NCBI GenBank assembly: GCA_017591395.1 | Contig: WEDG01000235.1 | Span: forward strand, 248,001-312,000 | Direction: 5' to 3' | DNA length: 64,000 bases | Origin: Schistocephalus solidus | Lineage: Eukaryota > Platyhelminthes > Cestoda > Diphyllobothriidea > Diphyllobothriidae | Shown here: one piece after another, positions 22,401 to 33,942 of the stretch | How positions within the stretch are numbered: the first letter of the stretch is position 1 | Layout: every line of letters starts with the position of its first letter | The notes under the pieces: generated by a model | What the model was told of the DNA's origin: nothing | Databases searched by the model: none | What the model saw: only the letters and a program-made list of their open reading frames with translations | Program-made: the position numbers and the translations under genes

Positions 22401-25400
22401 TTTTTTCAACAGCATTCACCGTAAGAGCTGTTTGCGTTTCAAAAATGAGTGATGGACCATTGTCAAACTTCATTGCAAACAGTAAAACAGAAGAGAAAAC
22501 GAGGGGAAATTCGATTTGAAAAAGTGATAAAAAAACTAAATAGAATTAGGGAGAGTAAGGTGACGACGGGCTAATGGTGAAATGGCTTACCTGACTCCAG
22601 TGCAGGGTTCGCAGGGTGAAAGTGTGGACAAAGGCACCAAAGGTTGTCTCGAGGCCAGCAAAGAAGAAAGCTGAGAGGATAAGCCAAAAGTCCCTGGGCC
22701 AGCTGATCTTCGGCCAGATTGTGGGCTCGGGATTGTACCACAGATAGGTGGAAATCGCGGGTGTGAGCCCGTTGGTGGTGTCGCGCTGGGTGGATGACGG
22801 AGAGCGCAGGACCGCGAAGTTAGGCGACGAGAAGACCTGGCGAAAGCCAACACAACGCCTACCGACATTACCGTCAGTTACACCATCGGTTAAATCGATT
22901 CCAACGTCCGAAGAATCCGCACCATTGGTCTCTTCAAAGCGAAAGCACTTAGGCGACACTCTGCCCGTCGGCACTAAATACACATTCAAATGAGAGAAAG
23001 CTTACACTAAAAGTAAAGTACTGAGGCGGGATTAAACAAGGTTAGCCAGGCGAAATTGCAGGGTTGCATATTTTGATCGTCGCACGCGGTGTTGAACGCG
23101 TGCCGCACGGATTGGATACAACACCGGTGACTTTCGCGACAATAATTTTATCGTGAGGCAGACCTACGCAGCATCTACCACACTCACTCTCTCTCTCTCT
23201 TCTCACCTACCCGGCTCAAATGGTAAGACAATGCAAGGACGTTCGAAGATGGACAGGATGCAGTGCCTGTCAGAGGTAAACAAACCTTCTATGCGTGCCA
23301 CACACACCTGTTCCCACTACGTGCATCAGGCCTTTATGAAGGTGACCCGGATAGCATATGCATGACTGTTCCATAGGAGCCACATTCAAAAAGAGACCTT
23401 CGAGTTTGACACTCAGTTTTGAGTGAACCGAGCTATCTTGTCAGTTGAAAGCCCTCGAAACCACAACTGGTGGCGCATCCTGAAAAGTATTTCAGGCTTA
23501 TATTATAAGGAGGAGTACTCACTTGCATACAACCATTTTCTAGTAGTGAAGAATAAGGACATATGATGAACCAGTAGACTGGAGTTCGAGTACAATTCCC
23601 AGTGTTCAAAAGTAGAATTTAAGTGCTGTTTGACAGTTCATAGCTGAGGAGTAAGCAATATTTCGCCTGCACAGGCTGTTAACGTATGTACTTTAGCTCT
23701 GCTGAAATTAACTAAACGTTAGGATAGTCACTCACGCAACGTACAAAGCCACCTACTGAAAAAAATATTTCGAAGGCACTTGGTGACAATATAACTGTTG
23801 TGTATGATTTGGCAAGGAAAATCGTATAACACTTCCGAATACCAGTGAATACACAAAGCGTTGAAAAGTTCAGGCAGAATTTCGCAAAATTAGAGCAAAA
23901 ATGTACTTCCCATCTACAGGACAACATCAGAGACATCTTGAGAGATTGGCGTCTTCCTGAATAGTCAAGGAAACAGTTTAAAAATGTAGTGCGTACAGAG
24001 AAGCAACAGGTGTGCTGTTCGCGGGATACGATGGATTAAAACTTATACTGATCCCAAAGAGCATAATTTCTTTGGAAAGGGGCATTCTAAGATCCTGTGT
24101 GTTGCCCCACCCCCATATGTTGCGTTTCCTTACAGAGCAAGAGGTTGGTCGGATATATCTCTCAGAATTACATATGGCCTTGATCCATAGAAATAAGAAA
24201 TCAGGTGCTTAGCTGACGAATTGGCAAGCACGATCAACTAAAAGCCAGTGTTCAAAGTCTGCAGGCATTTGCGCAGTGTAGCATACGCAGATGGGAGATG
24301 CGTGGCCAGGAGTGCAGATGGCCATGTGGCCAAAGCACGACGGTGCATCACAAAGATAAAATATCATGCAAGCTCGAATGGGCAATCTGGCAATGCCTGC
24401 ATTATCCCACGTCCTAACTGCTTCTGCAATAATAGAAGTTGAATTGGACAAAAACCGGTGCCAGGAATATGTAAACAGAAAGCAGTTGTGCGGCACTACG
24501 AACAGGTCCCACAAACCATAAAGCACAGAGGAAAAGTCTTGGGAAGACTGGGTGCAAGACAAGCCCTGAGCTAATTGAAGCGTGCACTACCGATAGGAAT
24601 TCAATTACCTGATCTATCTGCTATCAGCAGACTTTCCAACCTGGTCGTCAACGGGCAATATCGCCTCGCAAATGCTGTATCTTTTGTTTTGTTTGCCTAC
24701 CTATGTCGAAAGACTTAGTTACGAACCCGCAGACTCAGAGAAATAAATTGTTAGTTCGACTGTCCCATTAGCAGCTTTCTTACCCAACTGCGCCTTTCTT
24801 TGCAACCCAATGCTATAGGTAATTTAAGTTTCGCTTAATGGATAATAGTCTGGAGGAGTGCATTTTAGATAAAAACTTTTAAAGTTGCAGCATGAAAAAT
24901 AGTAATTTCCCAGAAGATGGAAATGGAAGGATAATGACTCACCAGCAGGTAACTCAGAGCGTTTTGGATCAGAGAGGAGATTAGTCTTTGCATCGGCCTC
25001 CAAGTCAACATTCAAATCTACACTTCCGTGTTTACCGTTTCTAAAAGGCTGAGGGCAGGCACTGAAACAACGATCGCAAACGGAGCGCAGGTGCTGATAG
25101 AAACCTGTCAGTGGTAGGACAATGAACCACGCCATGACAGTTAGGAGACACAACGCCAGGTAAACGCGATGAATGGCACGAATATACTGTTCGCGAGTGA
25201 AATGGTGGTTCCAGGGCCTGGGCGCAAAGCGATTCCACAAGGTAGTGTAAGAAGAGTGCAGGCTGTATGAGTCATTTGAGCGCTGTTCGTTCGACAGCTC
25301 GCCTTCCACAGACGGTGGTTCTGATATTTTTCCCTCGGCTTGAGAAACAGGATGCTTCTTAGCGCCATTCTCTCTCCCTTCACTCTTGTTGTTCTTGGTT

Positions 25401-28400
25401 TCCCTTAGCGGTACAACGGCGGGAGGAGAAATGCGGGTTTCGTTAGTAGTTGATGATTTGTTTTCAGACAGGTTCCCCTTCGGCTGGTCAGAGTGAAGAG
25501 GCAACCGGGTTGACTCGGGGATGCGAGGATTTGAGGGTGAAACTACCGGTTTATTTTGGCCACTGCCTTCACTGGTAGATACTGGGGGCCGTTTTTTGAT
25601 TTTCATCTCCGGATTTTCGTCCTCGACCTCAATGAGACGAACCCCCTCCTTCATCTTGACAGCCGTGTCGCTGCCATCTGCACTGTTGTGATCCTGCTTC
25701 AAATGAACTGCATCCACCACCAAGGGTTTTCTAGAGTTCTGCGGATCAACCTCTGCCTGCGACGGTCGACGTTTCGCGGACTTGTTTCCACTGGCACCTT
25801 TGGGTTGTAAGTGAGAAGGTGAGGTCACGTTTACCATCGGGGGAAATTGTGAAGGTTGTACTGCAGGCGGGAGAAACTGTAGATGCAGTTGTTGTGGTGG
25901 CTGGTTGCAGTTTTACTTTGGCTGATTCCGAAGTCTCAAGAGAAACGGGTGGTTTGGCCGGTATGGCTGACTGCTCGCCGCTGTCAACTACCGTTAGGCG
26001 AACATCCTCGTCTACTTCCTTCATCTTGGCGACCGTTTTGCTGCCGTCAGCAGTCCGACTGTCCTGACTGAGGTGCATGGCATCAACAATAGAGGGCTTC
26101 TTGGGGACTGCAGTCTGTGTTGTCGTGGTGTTGGGCAACGACATTCCCGGGCTTGATGTGGTATTAACCAAAAAAGATGTAAATGTATCAGGTTTGGCAA
26201 GAGGCTGCAATGAACTTTGATTACTTTCAGGCGTCAATTCAGTGGCCTGTAATTTAGTGGCAGAAGCTACGTTAGTTAACGGCGGTCTGCTCTTGCTTGC
26301 GATGGGTGTGGGAGAAAACGATGGAACTATGGATACTTTGATGGAGGACTGCAACGGACCTTGACTGTTCTCGGAAGTTGGTTCTGGGTTCTTTTGCTGC
26401 TCTTGACTTCCCATTGCCAATGGACGGATAGATGTTATCGACGTTGAAGTTAAACTGGACCCGCTCATGGGAGATCGCGACGTGGGCGAGTGTGGCGGAG
26501 TCTTTGTGAACATCTCCAACGTCGTTTTCTTACTTTCATTAGAAGCTGAAGAGGAAATGGCAGAGTTCGGCACCCGAGGCAAGGGAGCAGTCACCAACAC
26601 CGGCACATTAACATCAGTCAGATTATGAAGATTCGTGCTCGTGTCATCGCCACTGTTGTTAAGTAACGATGGCTGGAATGTGATGGGGTCCAGCTGGAGT
26701 TCTGCTAACCTTCGAGCCCTATGCAAACTGCGGTTGATGGGATGATTTGCAACACTTGAGGCCTTTGTCGTGACTAAAGATGGTTTGTCCACCAAAAATA
26801 TATTTGGACCGCAAGTGAGTGGTATCATCATTATAGGCGCGAGGGCATAACCAAGAAGACTGCAGAAGACTAGAATCTGATGAATTTGACGCTTGCGCCG
26901 TCCACCACGTGAAATGACATACGTTAGGCAACCTGTCAAAAAAGAGGCGTGACAGACTCTAATATTAAAGCATAAATGAATAAAGAAATAAGAATATAAA
27001 ATGGGACGCGGGGTTAGTTCAAAGACCGAGAATGCGGGACAAGGTAACACAACAGAAGCACCGACTAATGGCATTAGAAAAGGCTTTAAGTCCACCCGGA
27101 AAAACCAAAAACGACCCGGAGTGGTTCCAGATCCAAGGCAGGTTTTACATTTGGAAGAATAAGCATAGCATAATTTATGTCACGAATTCATTGGCTTATA
27201 CAAAACTCCTCAAAGAAACTTGGGACCCTTCGACAGAACATTCTATTTAGACGGCCCAACTTTAAATTGTGGTACCCAATGGACTCCAAAGTGATAAATC
27301 AACAAGCGAAAAAGCTGCAGAAACTGACTCAGCCTGAAGTTGACGGGATAGAACTTTCACTCTTTGATTAATGTCATCTAGAAAACTACTGTCAAACTAA
27401 CTGACGTCCACTGAAAACAAAAATTAAGGCAAAGTAAACGTTCATTATTTCTGATTCAGAATAAAATCACATGCTTTCGGTCTATAACGTAAACTTGATG
27501 AAACATAACGGTATGCTCGAACTTTTCTGGGTTTAAATTAGTCGCTAAACTTAAATAAACATTGGGGCAAAGTAGAATTAACGACAAAGGCAAGTTGGAT
27601 AGTCGGATAGTTCTTAAACGAGTTTTTAATAAGATTTGTGGAAGAAATTTCTATCTCCAAGATGGCTGACACATTGCTTAGGGGTTTCGAACACCTCAAG
27701 CGTCTGTTATTAATGAATGCATGATAGAAAATGTACAGATTGAAATTACAGACTAAAACAAGGGGACCAGAATGGTCATTTCTATTCAAATAGATGCATC
27801 CGTTTTTGCGACCCCTGAGATTCGAATTCACGACGTGTTGGGCTCAATGGTTAGGACATATCAACGGTGAACGCCCCGGCACTATCCGATCACGATGGAC
27901 AGGACGAGTCCGGGGGTAAATGGGTAGGGCGTTGGACTTTTAACCAATAGATTGAGCTCGAGACTCCGTGGTCTTTTATGGCTGGCTGATGACGGCTAAT
28001 AAGCCATTCTAATCCCCCTCGTCTTCATTGGTAATGCTATTATGCTTATATCACTAGCCACTGTGCGACTGTTGGTGGAGCTCGAAAGTGAGCCGCAAGA
28101 CACTAAGGGAAGAGTGAGTCCCGTAACGCGATCTGTGAGCGCCCGTCTGAGCGCCCGTTCTCCTGTTACACCGTTGGATCTGGTAGAACCAAAAATGCAC
28201 TTTCCCTAATTTCTAATTTATGAGGAAACCCGATCCGGCACCTGTCACCTTCACCTTTTACTATCTCTAATGCTGGGCTCGAGATCGTGTCCGGCACATC
28301 GGACAAATAAGGTTCTCGGTTCGACGATGGAATTCACTTCTCACAACCAGGCCTTTTCAGACGCCTAAGAATGTCTGTCGATTATACAATTACAGGGAAA

Positions 28401-31400
28401 AACACCGGTACCCTTTTATTCACTGTCAGCGATTAATCTCATGAAATGATAACCGATAGTCTGAGATGAGAGATTGTACTAATAATCATGTAGTATAATG
28501 TATATAATGTAGTATAATCATGTAGTATAATGCCTAGGTTTTCAGTCGTGCCGGGATGCCGGCTTTTGAACGCCTCTCTATTTAGTCGCCTAAAAAAACA
28601 ATCGGTTAAAATGACTACAAATTTAGTATGATATTTGCACCTATTTTCAATGTACTTATACATTTAAAAGTATTTTGAAGGAGAAAGTGAATAAAATAGC
28701 TTTTTTTTGTATGCCAAGGGTAGCAAACTTGTGAGCGGGCTTTTGAATTTGAGTTGTCATTTTTGTTTGGTCTCCATTCACGAGGAAATTTTCTGTGACT
28801 GTATACTCCTCTACATATTTTTCTTTGATATCCTGATCTTATTTCACTGCCTTGTTTGTCTGAACTATGGTTATGAGGTTATCTCTACAGTGCACTAGCA
28901 CCTTGTTGAATTCAAGTAAACTGAAAAATTTAGCGATAATTTCCACTTTTCGACCTATATGTCGGATTTGTGATCCTTCCCATGCTCACTTCATCCCTTT
29001 TTTTCAAAAAAGACCTTCGGAGGGGATAAAATACAGCTGCGGTTGGCAAACCACCTTGAAGCGTCAACCGAAAGACAAACTGTAAATTCCAGGCTACCCT
29101 GTCGACAAATCGTCGTTCGATATTCAACAAAACTCATGATATTGTTGAAAAAAGGAGACAGTAAGAATGGAGTGATTTGTCTTCAAGAGACATGGCTAAT
29201 ATATCCACTCTCCTCTGAGCTGATTGCCGTGAAGTCTTCCCGTTCAATGCGCCGAGGCTTTCGTCATATAGCTTGCCGTACATCGGCATAACAGCGCTCT
29301 GTTTTGCCATTTCTAGCACGCTACCTTACGTGTGAATAGACTGAAATAGAGAAGCTAAGATTGGAACTGTCTTCCCTCACTATATGTATATTTATGACTT
29401 TTTAATTCTTGCATAATATTTTAACTTATCCTATTCTCTTAGTGAATGGAGACATTTCTTTCTTGCTGAAAATTTTGAATGATACTCCCTCTCTCCCTCC
29501 CTCCCCTTTAAACCTTCAAACGTTATTTTCAAAGAAAGAATATATTTAGATTTTAAAAATATTCTTAAATTCCCGAAAAGGTTTTAACGCGACCTCTTAT
29601 TGTATTTTCGTTAAGGGTTTCCAAACTACAAGCTGCATGCTTGCTAGGTAAGAAAAAATCATACTGTTAAGAAGGTACATACCGGGTTTACAAAATTCGA
29701 AATGAGTGTGGACCATGTCGTCTGCTTCATGAGGAATATCAATAGAAGAACAGAGGGTATCGAAAATCAATGGAAAAAGTAGGACGACTTATGCAGTCAT
29801 TTCTACGGAGTGCGGTTCTTTCAAGCGTTCGATAAGAGGCACATCGAAAAGCCATTTTATTGGTATGATAATCAACATTCCGACCCCTACGAAGGTAATC
29901 CTCCCTAATCAAAAATATATTTTAGAATTTCGCTGACATTTTATGAGATTGGCCACTAAAGGTACGTGAACTTATTCAATTTTATTTTTCCTTGGGAAGT
30001 TTTATGTTTTTGCAAATAGAACTGATACTTTTCCTCGGACAATCAGATACTGAAACTACGTTTCCGCCTAAGACGATTGAGCTATATATTTTTTCTAAGC
30101 TGCAACCACTTTGACGAAAACATGAGTTTCAGCGAAAATGTGCCAACACGCATTGTGATATGGATATAAAAATGGAGAAGATCTGAACATTTAAGGAAAT
30201 AACAATAAGCCGCAGGTGAAAACATTCGAATTAGGCAAGTTTAATCGAAATGTTTGAGTTTCTTACTTTCGATGCTTGAGAAAAACTCCAAAGATGGAAA
30301 TTAAAAATATGGTGAAACTCGAGTCAGGTCATCGTAACTACCAGGGTCTAATAGAAACTGAGTAAGATAATCCCTCCGTTTAAGTTAAAATAAAAATAAG
30401 GGATCCTCTTGCCAAATATATGAGGTGGATTAAGCAATAAAATCGGCACACTAAAAAGAAGGAAGACCGTGGATACAACGTAAATCTTAAAATAACGCGG
30501 TAATCATCCAATGACATGCAAGCAGGGGATTTGTACGACCCATTTGCTGGGGTCTAAACGCACTTTGATTATCTGGAAGATCCAAGAAAACTTCGAAAAT
30601 CCAGACCATAATATTACGTCTCCGAGACCCCAGGAAACACCACCACTGAGTTTGCTGATGCTATCGTCATGGGCTATTGAGAAAATCGTGTTAAGCAATT
30701 TAGTGCCTCTAAACAGATAACATGCCAAAATTCTCCTAGCATCTACACAGAACACAAAGATTTAACTAACACACGCACAAGAACAAAAGGCAATGTGGAG
30801 GGGTGAACCCCTGTGAGAACTGGTAACTTTTGAATGCAGTAAATCACGGGCCATTTAGTGTCAACAATGACATACGGAATACAATGGAAATCAGTCGCTC
30901 TGATATCAGACTAATCTGGTTAACTCGTCCCTCGGTAAAGGAACTATGAGACTCGGTCGTTTTCGTAAGCACGGATGGTTAAGAATTGAAAATAATTCAT
31001 AGAAATAGCAAATTATTATTTGAATTTTCCTTCCAATTTAGCAAAATGCGTAGCTGTTGTAAAGATCCCAATCGAATTTGGTCTAAAGGACCGGACAGGT
31101 GGCGTAAGTAATCATTGGTCAAGAAACCTGTTGCGGTAGTCATTGAGGTGATACGTCAGCCAAAGAGATGACTCGACACTACGTTGGAGCCAAAGCGCTA
31201 ATGTGCCGAACCTCGGGACTTTTACCACGCAACGACCAGCATTTCAAGATCATAAATCTTTATTGTCGTGCAACCAGCCAGTTAAATGTTGCCGGCATGT
31301 TTAGCATAGTTTCGGCATCCATTTCTTACATCTTCTGTCTTATCCTTTAAATTATTCAGCTTTTCCGTTTTGCAAATCGAATTCCACGGTTTTTTACGCT

Positions 31401-33881
31401 TTCTCGGGAATTTTGAATAAGGCGAGTCCCGAGTAGACGCTCAGACTGTTCAAAATCGTCTCTTTTATCGCTTTCGCTCGAGAGCCTAAGCACAAAGCAA
31501 TTATGACAAACACTTATTTACTAGTGGCTCACGGTCGGTATTTTACAACGCCACCATCAGGTTTCGCGGTATTTTCTAAGGCGATTGGCTTGCCAGATCT
31601 CAGCTTTCCGTGTGCTTGTAGTACTGTCGCTGCTGTTTCACATCTGCCAATTCGTCAGAAATTGGACTGTTCATTTAACAGGACACCACGCCTGAAGGTG
31701 GTCCAATTAGCCATCAAATTGCGGATGTACCGGGTAGCTAGCAGCAAGGCTAAAAGGGAAACAGTCTCTGCAGTCTTAAATACAGTGGGTTGAGCTGTCC
31801 AGAGTCATGCGCGGAAAGACGAACCGCGACATTGTGGAGACGAGTGAGATCCGATATTAGTACAACCATAAGCAGAACAAAACTCAGCATTTCTGGCCCC
31901 GTTTTCTCAAGATTTCATACACATTTGGATAGTGCTGCCTTTGAACTGATAATAAGGCAAAAAGTAAACGCAAAAAATCGGGAAATTACTGCAGTCATTG
32001 TCTGACGTTAAGGCGATGCCTAAAACGAGAACGTGTTCCACTGAAAGCCGAACATATGGTCAGTTATGCAGATTATTAGGGTGTTTAGTTTTCTTTGGCT
32101 GCGCCAGGTTCCGCCTATTCAAGACATACTACAATGAAGCCAGGAGAAACAGGTCAGACACGGTGAAAATTTAACTGAAAAGGTGGTCAGTAGCTAAAAT
32201 AGGATGCATAACATGCTTAAAAAAGGCATTAACAGAGGAAGATAAAAGCCAACGTTGTAAGCCCAACGCAATAAACTTTGAACTGACGCCATGATAGATG
32301 CAATCTTAGAAAAGTTATACTAAGCACACAGGCATACCTTCATAGTTATATTCAGTGACATGCTAAAAACTAAAAGAAATCGTAATTTGTGCTATGACTC
32401 GACACAACGTTGCAACCGAAGTATTATAATAAACATGCATTTCCAAAAGACAGCGAAACAGGTTTGTCTCGGTAGGCCACAAAGACGGTGACATACCTCA
32501 CTATGGGAAAAAGAGGGTAAGACGTTGATTCATGATATAAGGAAACAGTGTTTAGGCGTATATTTGTTAAGGTTTAATAAAACTTCGGGTACAGGAGATC
32601 TCGGGGATGGGAAGGACTGGCATCCCCCAAAAAAGCAGAGCAGAAAAATAAATTTAACCTTAAGGGCTCGACGGATGTGTGGCATAAACATTACAGGATG
32701 GGGCGCAAAATGGCTCAATTAGATGACATACTCCTTTAGCATTCTGCGGTAGTAACTGAGGTTAGCATGTAAACGTAGAGGGAGTATACAATTTTATTGC
32801 CTAATACTGTTCATTGAAGCTCGTCGCCTTTAAATACGAGAAACGTGGTGCAGGGGGAATGTCCAACTAAGCGGGATCTCATAGGCACCTTGGAAAAACG
32901 TGGAGGCATGTATTTTAAAATAATCTCGAATTCGGCTGGAGTAATCTATAGTAGAGTTGGCACATATTGACCCTTTGGTGAACTATTCGTCTTGTTTTCT
33001 GTATGGTGACTCAGAAACATCTTGCGTTCATTTTCTTAAAACATCCCTAATAGGAGTTTTTTATCAAATATGACAAGTTACCTCGTGCTCAAGGAGAAAA
33101 ATAAGCGGATCGATGTCTAGAAAAATTAGTCACGAATATTGGCTGGTAACTGACGCATAATTATCAAACCACTATGCTCTTTAGAGCAGGGAGGACAGCA
33201 TTAGGCTTTAACCGAGAGAGTAACTATGAGTGACATTTGTGCGATCTTGCTTATGAGGATTGTACTTCTTGATCTGTAGCAGGAAGCCTGAGCAAGAGGT
33301 TAATAGATAAGGAATCACAACCCTTGTGAAACACAAAATATACACGGTGCACAGGACGTTAAAAATGCTGATAGTGACAGGCAACACATTTCAGATGAAC
33401 ACTTGATATAGAAAAGTGAGGGCACAGAAGAATGGAATCGACATACCTTGCGCAGAGACGACCAAGAAACAACCCTGAACTGCAAAGGCGCCCATGAGCC
33501 ACCAAAGGCGTCGTACAAAAGCGACTGAAAAGTTGATAATGGTAAGTCCAGAAAGACCGACCCCCATGAGACATCCACAATATTTCGGCCTGCCTTCCAA
33601 GCAAGCTATACTTAGTAGCCATCCACCCAAAGCACCCACAGCTCGTGCTGTAAATAAAAGTGCAATTTCATCCTCCCATGTGTTGGAAATCTCCTCAAAA
33701 AATATAACTGACGGGCCCAAAACGGACACAGAGAGGCCCTGTAATCTAATTGTAAAGATAAAAATTTCCATACCATAATAATGAAGGTTGTCACGAAAAC
33801 TGGTAACGAACAACATGACAAGGATTGCCCCGAACGCGCTAAAGGCCGACCATCAAGAGGGGGGTTAACAGAACGCTCCAT
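12823..33881 (-). CDS. MFSD4 / sodium-dependent glucose transporter 1-like MFS protein, seven exons
   Basis: Joining seven exons (33881-33774, 33738-33447, 26932-25917, 25876-24943, 22973-22591, 18495-18335, 13486-12823) gives 1186 codons including stop, with every intron GT-AG and every phase compatible. The protein shows 12 membrane segments at about residues 24-44, 61-82, 88-110, 114-138, 150-172, 708-730, 879-902, 914-934, 971-992, 1022-1043, 1050-1070 and 1083-1106. GLSVSVLGPS in TM1, ARAVGALGGW in TM2 and VFWCGNVLGRL in TM8 resemble the MFSD4/NaGLT1 group, whose members are ~500 residues; the extra length is a ~530-residue Ser/Thr/Pro-rich loop between TM5 and TM6. By family, a plasma-membrane solute carrier, perhaps for hexose; substrate is inference. 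The ATG at 33881 precedes TM1 directly. Confidence 0.8.
14330..15381 (-). mobile_element. RTE-like LINE, RT to C-terminus, degenerate
   Basis: On the minus strand, frame 15381-14926 has LFNYAIDCILGNALHEEDGV and LDYADDISLLASSF, the catalytic YADD box in the context typical of flatworm RTE elements (SR2-like). A second frame (14801-14574) carries the post-RT region: CVEDDRKLEVLDNHCLRT and VKYSDFASNETV. Several shifts and stops separate them. It lies in the same orientation as the host gene, within its intron. Confidence 0.8.
16675..17640 (+). mobile_element. Penelope-like element 3' fragment (PLE-3)
   Basis: Contains the end of the RT (RVWRICSPEIVEAELQQLQK, FRKKGYPE) and a conserved linker (LIRLHFLGDATSEL). 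A GIY-YIG domain of a second type follows, around IYSFTCSCGAGYKG and LEKRVREHIPIRIGKGG, then SSILAHLVDAN and LTTAEAVVIRLANP, spread over three frames. It most resembles PLE-5 at 50.5 kb, so two PLE subfamilies are present. A tail with GATGATGAATGACTGAAAAC lies near 17600. Confidence 0.75.
17885..18033 (+). mobile_element. SINE2 fragment
   Basis: Ends in GGGGTTCGAATCCCACCGAA (a strong B box) and shares AAGTCACGTC and the post-B-box GAAGCC.CCG with the SINE2 copies at 38.46 and 62.85 kb. The A-box part is worn. Confidence 0.5.
18335..18495 (-). CDS. Transporter exon 6 (residues 912-965): TM8
   Basis: Acceptor CTATCTGCAG|TGC. Encodes TM8 with the GNVLGRL motif, matching the Gly-x-x-Leu-Gly-Arg-Leu signature of the family, and a linker towards TM9. 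The donor CCG|GTAAGT leaves phase 2. Confidence 0.85.
18496..22590 (-). other. Transporter intron 5 (4.1 kb)
   Basis: GTAAGC...CTGCAG. No repeat family, RNA gene or coding region recognised inside. Confidence 0.7.
22591..22973 (-). CDS. Transporter exon 5 (residues 784-911): central loop and TM7
   Basis: The acceptor TATTTAG|TG is forced by an in-frame TGA just upstream. It encodes an acidic central loop and TM7 (LILSAFFFAGLETTFGAF), whose Gly-Leu-Glu-x-Thr-x-Gly pattern is typical of MFSD4 relatives. The donor CAG|GTAAGC is phase 0. Confidence 0.85.
22974..24942 (-). other. Transporter intron 4 (2.0 kb)
   Basis: GTGAGT...TATTTAG. It contains a short (CT)n run at about 23187-23202; nothing else recognised. 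Confidence 0.7.
24943..25876 (-). CDS. Transporter exon 4 (residues 473-784): rest of loop and TM6
   Basis: Begins FLPPAVQPSQFPP and carries the second copy of the internal repeat (residues 523-580), then more polar Ser/Lys/Glu-rich sequence. TM6 follows (LALCLLTVMAWFIVLPLTGF), with a Cys-rich turn (CDRCFSACP) after it. The donor CTG|GTGAGT leaves phase 1. Confidence 0.85.
25877..25916 (-). other. 40-nt mini-intron in the loop-coding region
   Basis: GTAAAA...CTACAG, 40 nt, phase 0. Without it the frame of exon 3 runs on to a stop ~50 codons later, while TM6 lies in the other frame. A 1-base sequencing error or frameshift is the alternative explanation. Confidence 0.7.
25917..26932 (-). CDS. 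Transporter exon 3 (residues 134-472): TM4 end, TM5, extracellular loop
   Basis: Opens with CLTYVISRGGRRKRQ (end of TM4 and a basic turn) and TM5 (ILVFCSLLGYALAPIMMIPL). It then enters a long loop rich in Ser, Thr, Pro and Gln with several Asn-X-Ser/Thr sites (NRS, NNS, NLT, NES, NQS, NTT), which suggests glycosylation if the loop is outside, as MFS topology predicts. Residues 413-472 are the first copy of an internal repeat. The donor is AAA|GTAAAA. Confidence 0.85.
27905..28160 (+). mobile_element. SINE1 copy 3 with tRNA-Lys-like head
   Basis: The head reads TGGGTAGGGCGTTGGACTTT, then TAACCAA, which folds as an anticodon arm GTTGG/CCAAT with a TTTT-containing loop like tRNA-Lys(UUU). A worn B box follows (GAGCTCGAGACTCC). 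The body has CTGATGA and stem II, but ten bases covering GAAA and stem III are deleted, so the ribozyme is destroyed. It lies in intron 2 of the transporter, antisense. Confidence 0.75.
29040..29320 (+). mobile_element. Possible LINE endonuclease trace
   Basis: One frame contains GVICLQETWL, resembling the APE-type endonuclease motif of LINEs (Leu-Gln-Glu-Thr-Trp-Leu). The flanking residues fit only weakly, so it could be chance. Confidence 0.3.
33447..33738 (-). CDS. Transporter exon 2 (residues 37-134)
   Basis: Encodes the end of TM1, TM2 (ARAVGALGGWLL), TM3 (VGLSGLTIINFSVAF) and most of TM4. The donor AAG|GTATGT at 33446 leaves phase 1, which matches exon 3. Confidence 0.85.
33739..33773 (-). 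other. 35-nt mini-intron
   Basis: Starts GTATGG and ends TTACAG; phase 0. Removing it joins FVTTFIIM to GLSVSVLGPS, restoring a TM1 that matches MFSD4 relatives. Confidence 0.8.
33774..33881 (-). CDS. Transporter exon 1 (residues 1-36)
   Basis: Starts at ATG 33881-33879 and ends in ...TTCATTATTATG before GTATGG. It encodes the cytosolic N-terminus and the first half of TM1 (PVFVTTFIIM). An in-frame reading through the next 35 bases would lose TM1, which supports the splice. Confidence 0.8.
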
Positions 33882-33934
33882 GTGAGATGAAGGTCACCAA
33901 CTACACGCACTCGAGAGCCCACTGTCTCACACCT

Positions 33935-33942
33935 ATTTTATA
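33935..33942 (-). promoter_or_regulatory. TATA-like box upstream of the transporter ATG
   Basis: TATAAAAT on the minus strand, ~54 nt before the start codon. It is a plausible core promoter, but flatworm promoters are poorly defined and A/T-rich matches are common. Confidence 0.25.

Larger units (their letters stand above)
26933..33446 (-). other. Transporter intron 2 (6.5 kb)
   Basis: GT-AG (GTATGT...TTTTTTGACAG). It contains a SINE1 copy (27.9 kb) and a weak LINE endonuclease trace (29.1 kb). The remainder, including 29.3-33.3 kb, shows no supported gene or RNA. Confidence 0.75.

Noticed and set aside
24824..25837. Reading the 337-codon minus frame as a separate gene starting at the ATG near 25837
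   Set aside because: The frame is open upstream of that ATG, and a 40-nt GT-AG intron joins it to the preceding exon; TM6 of the transporter lies in it.
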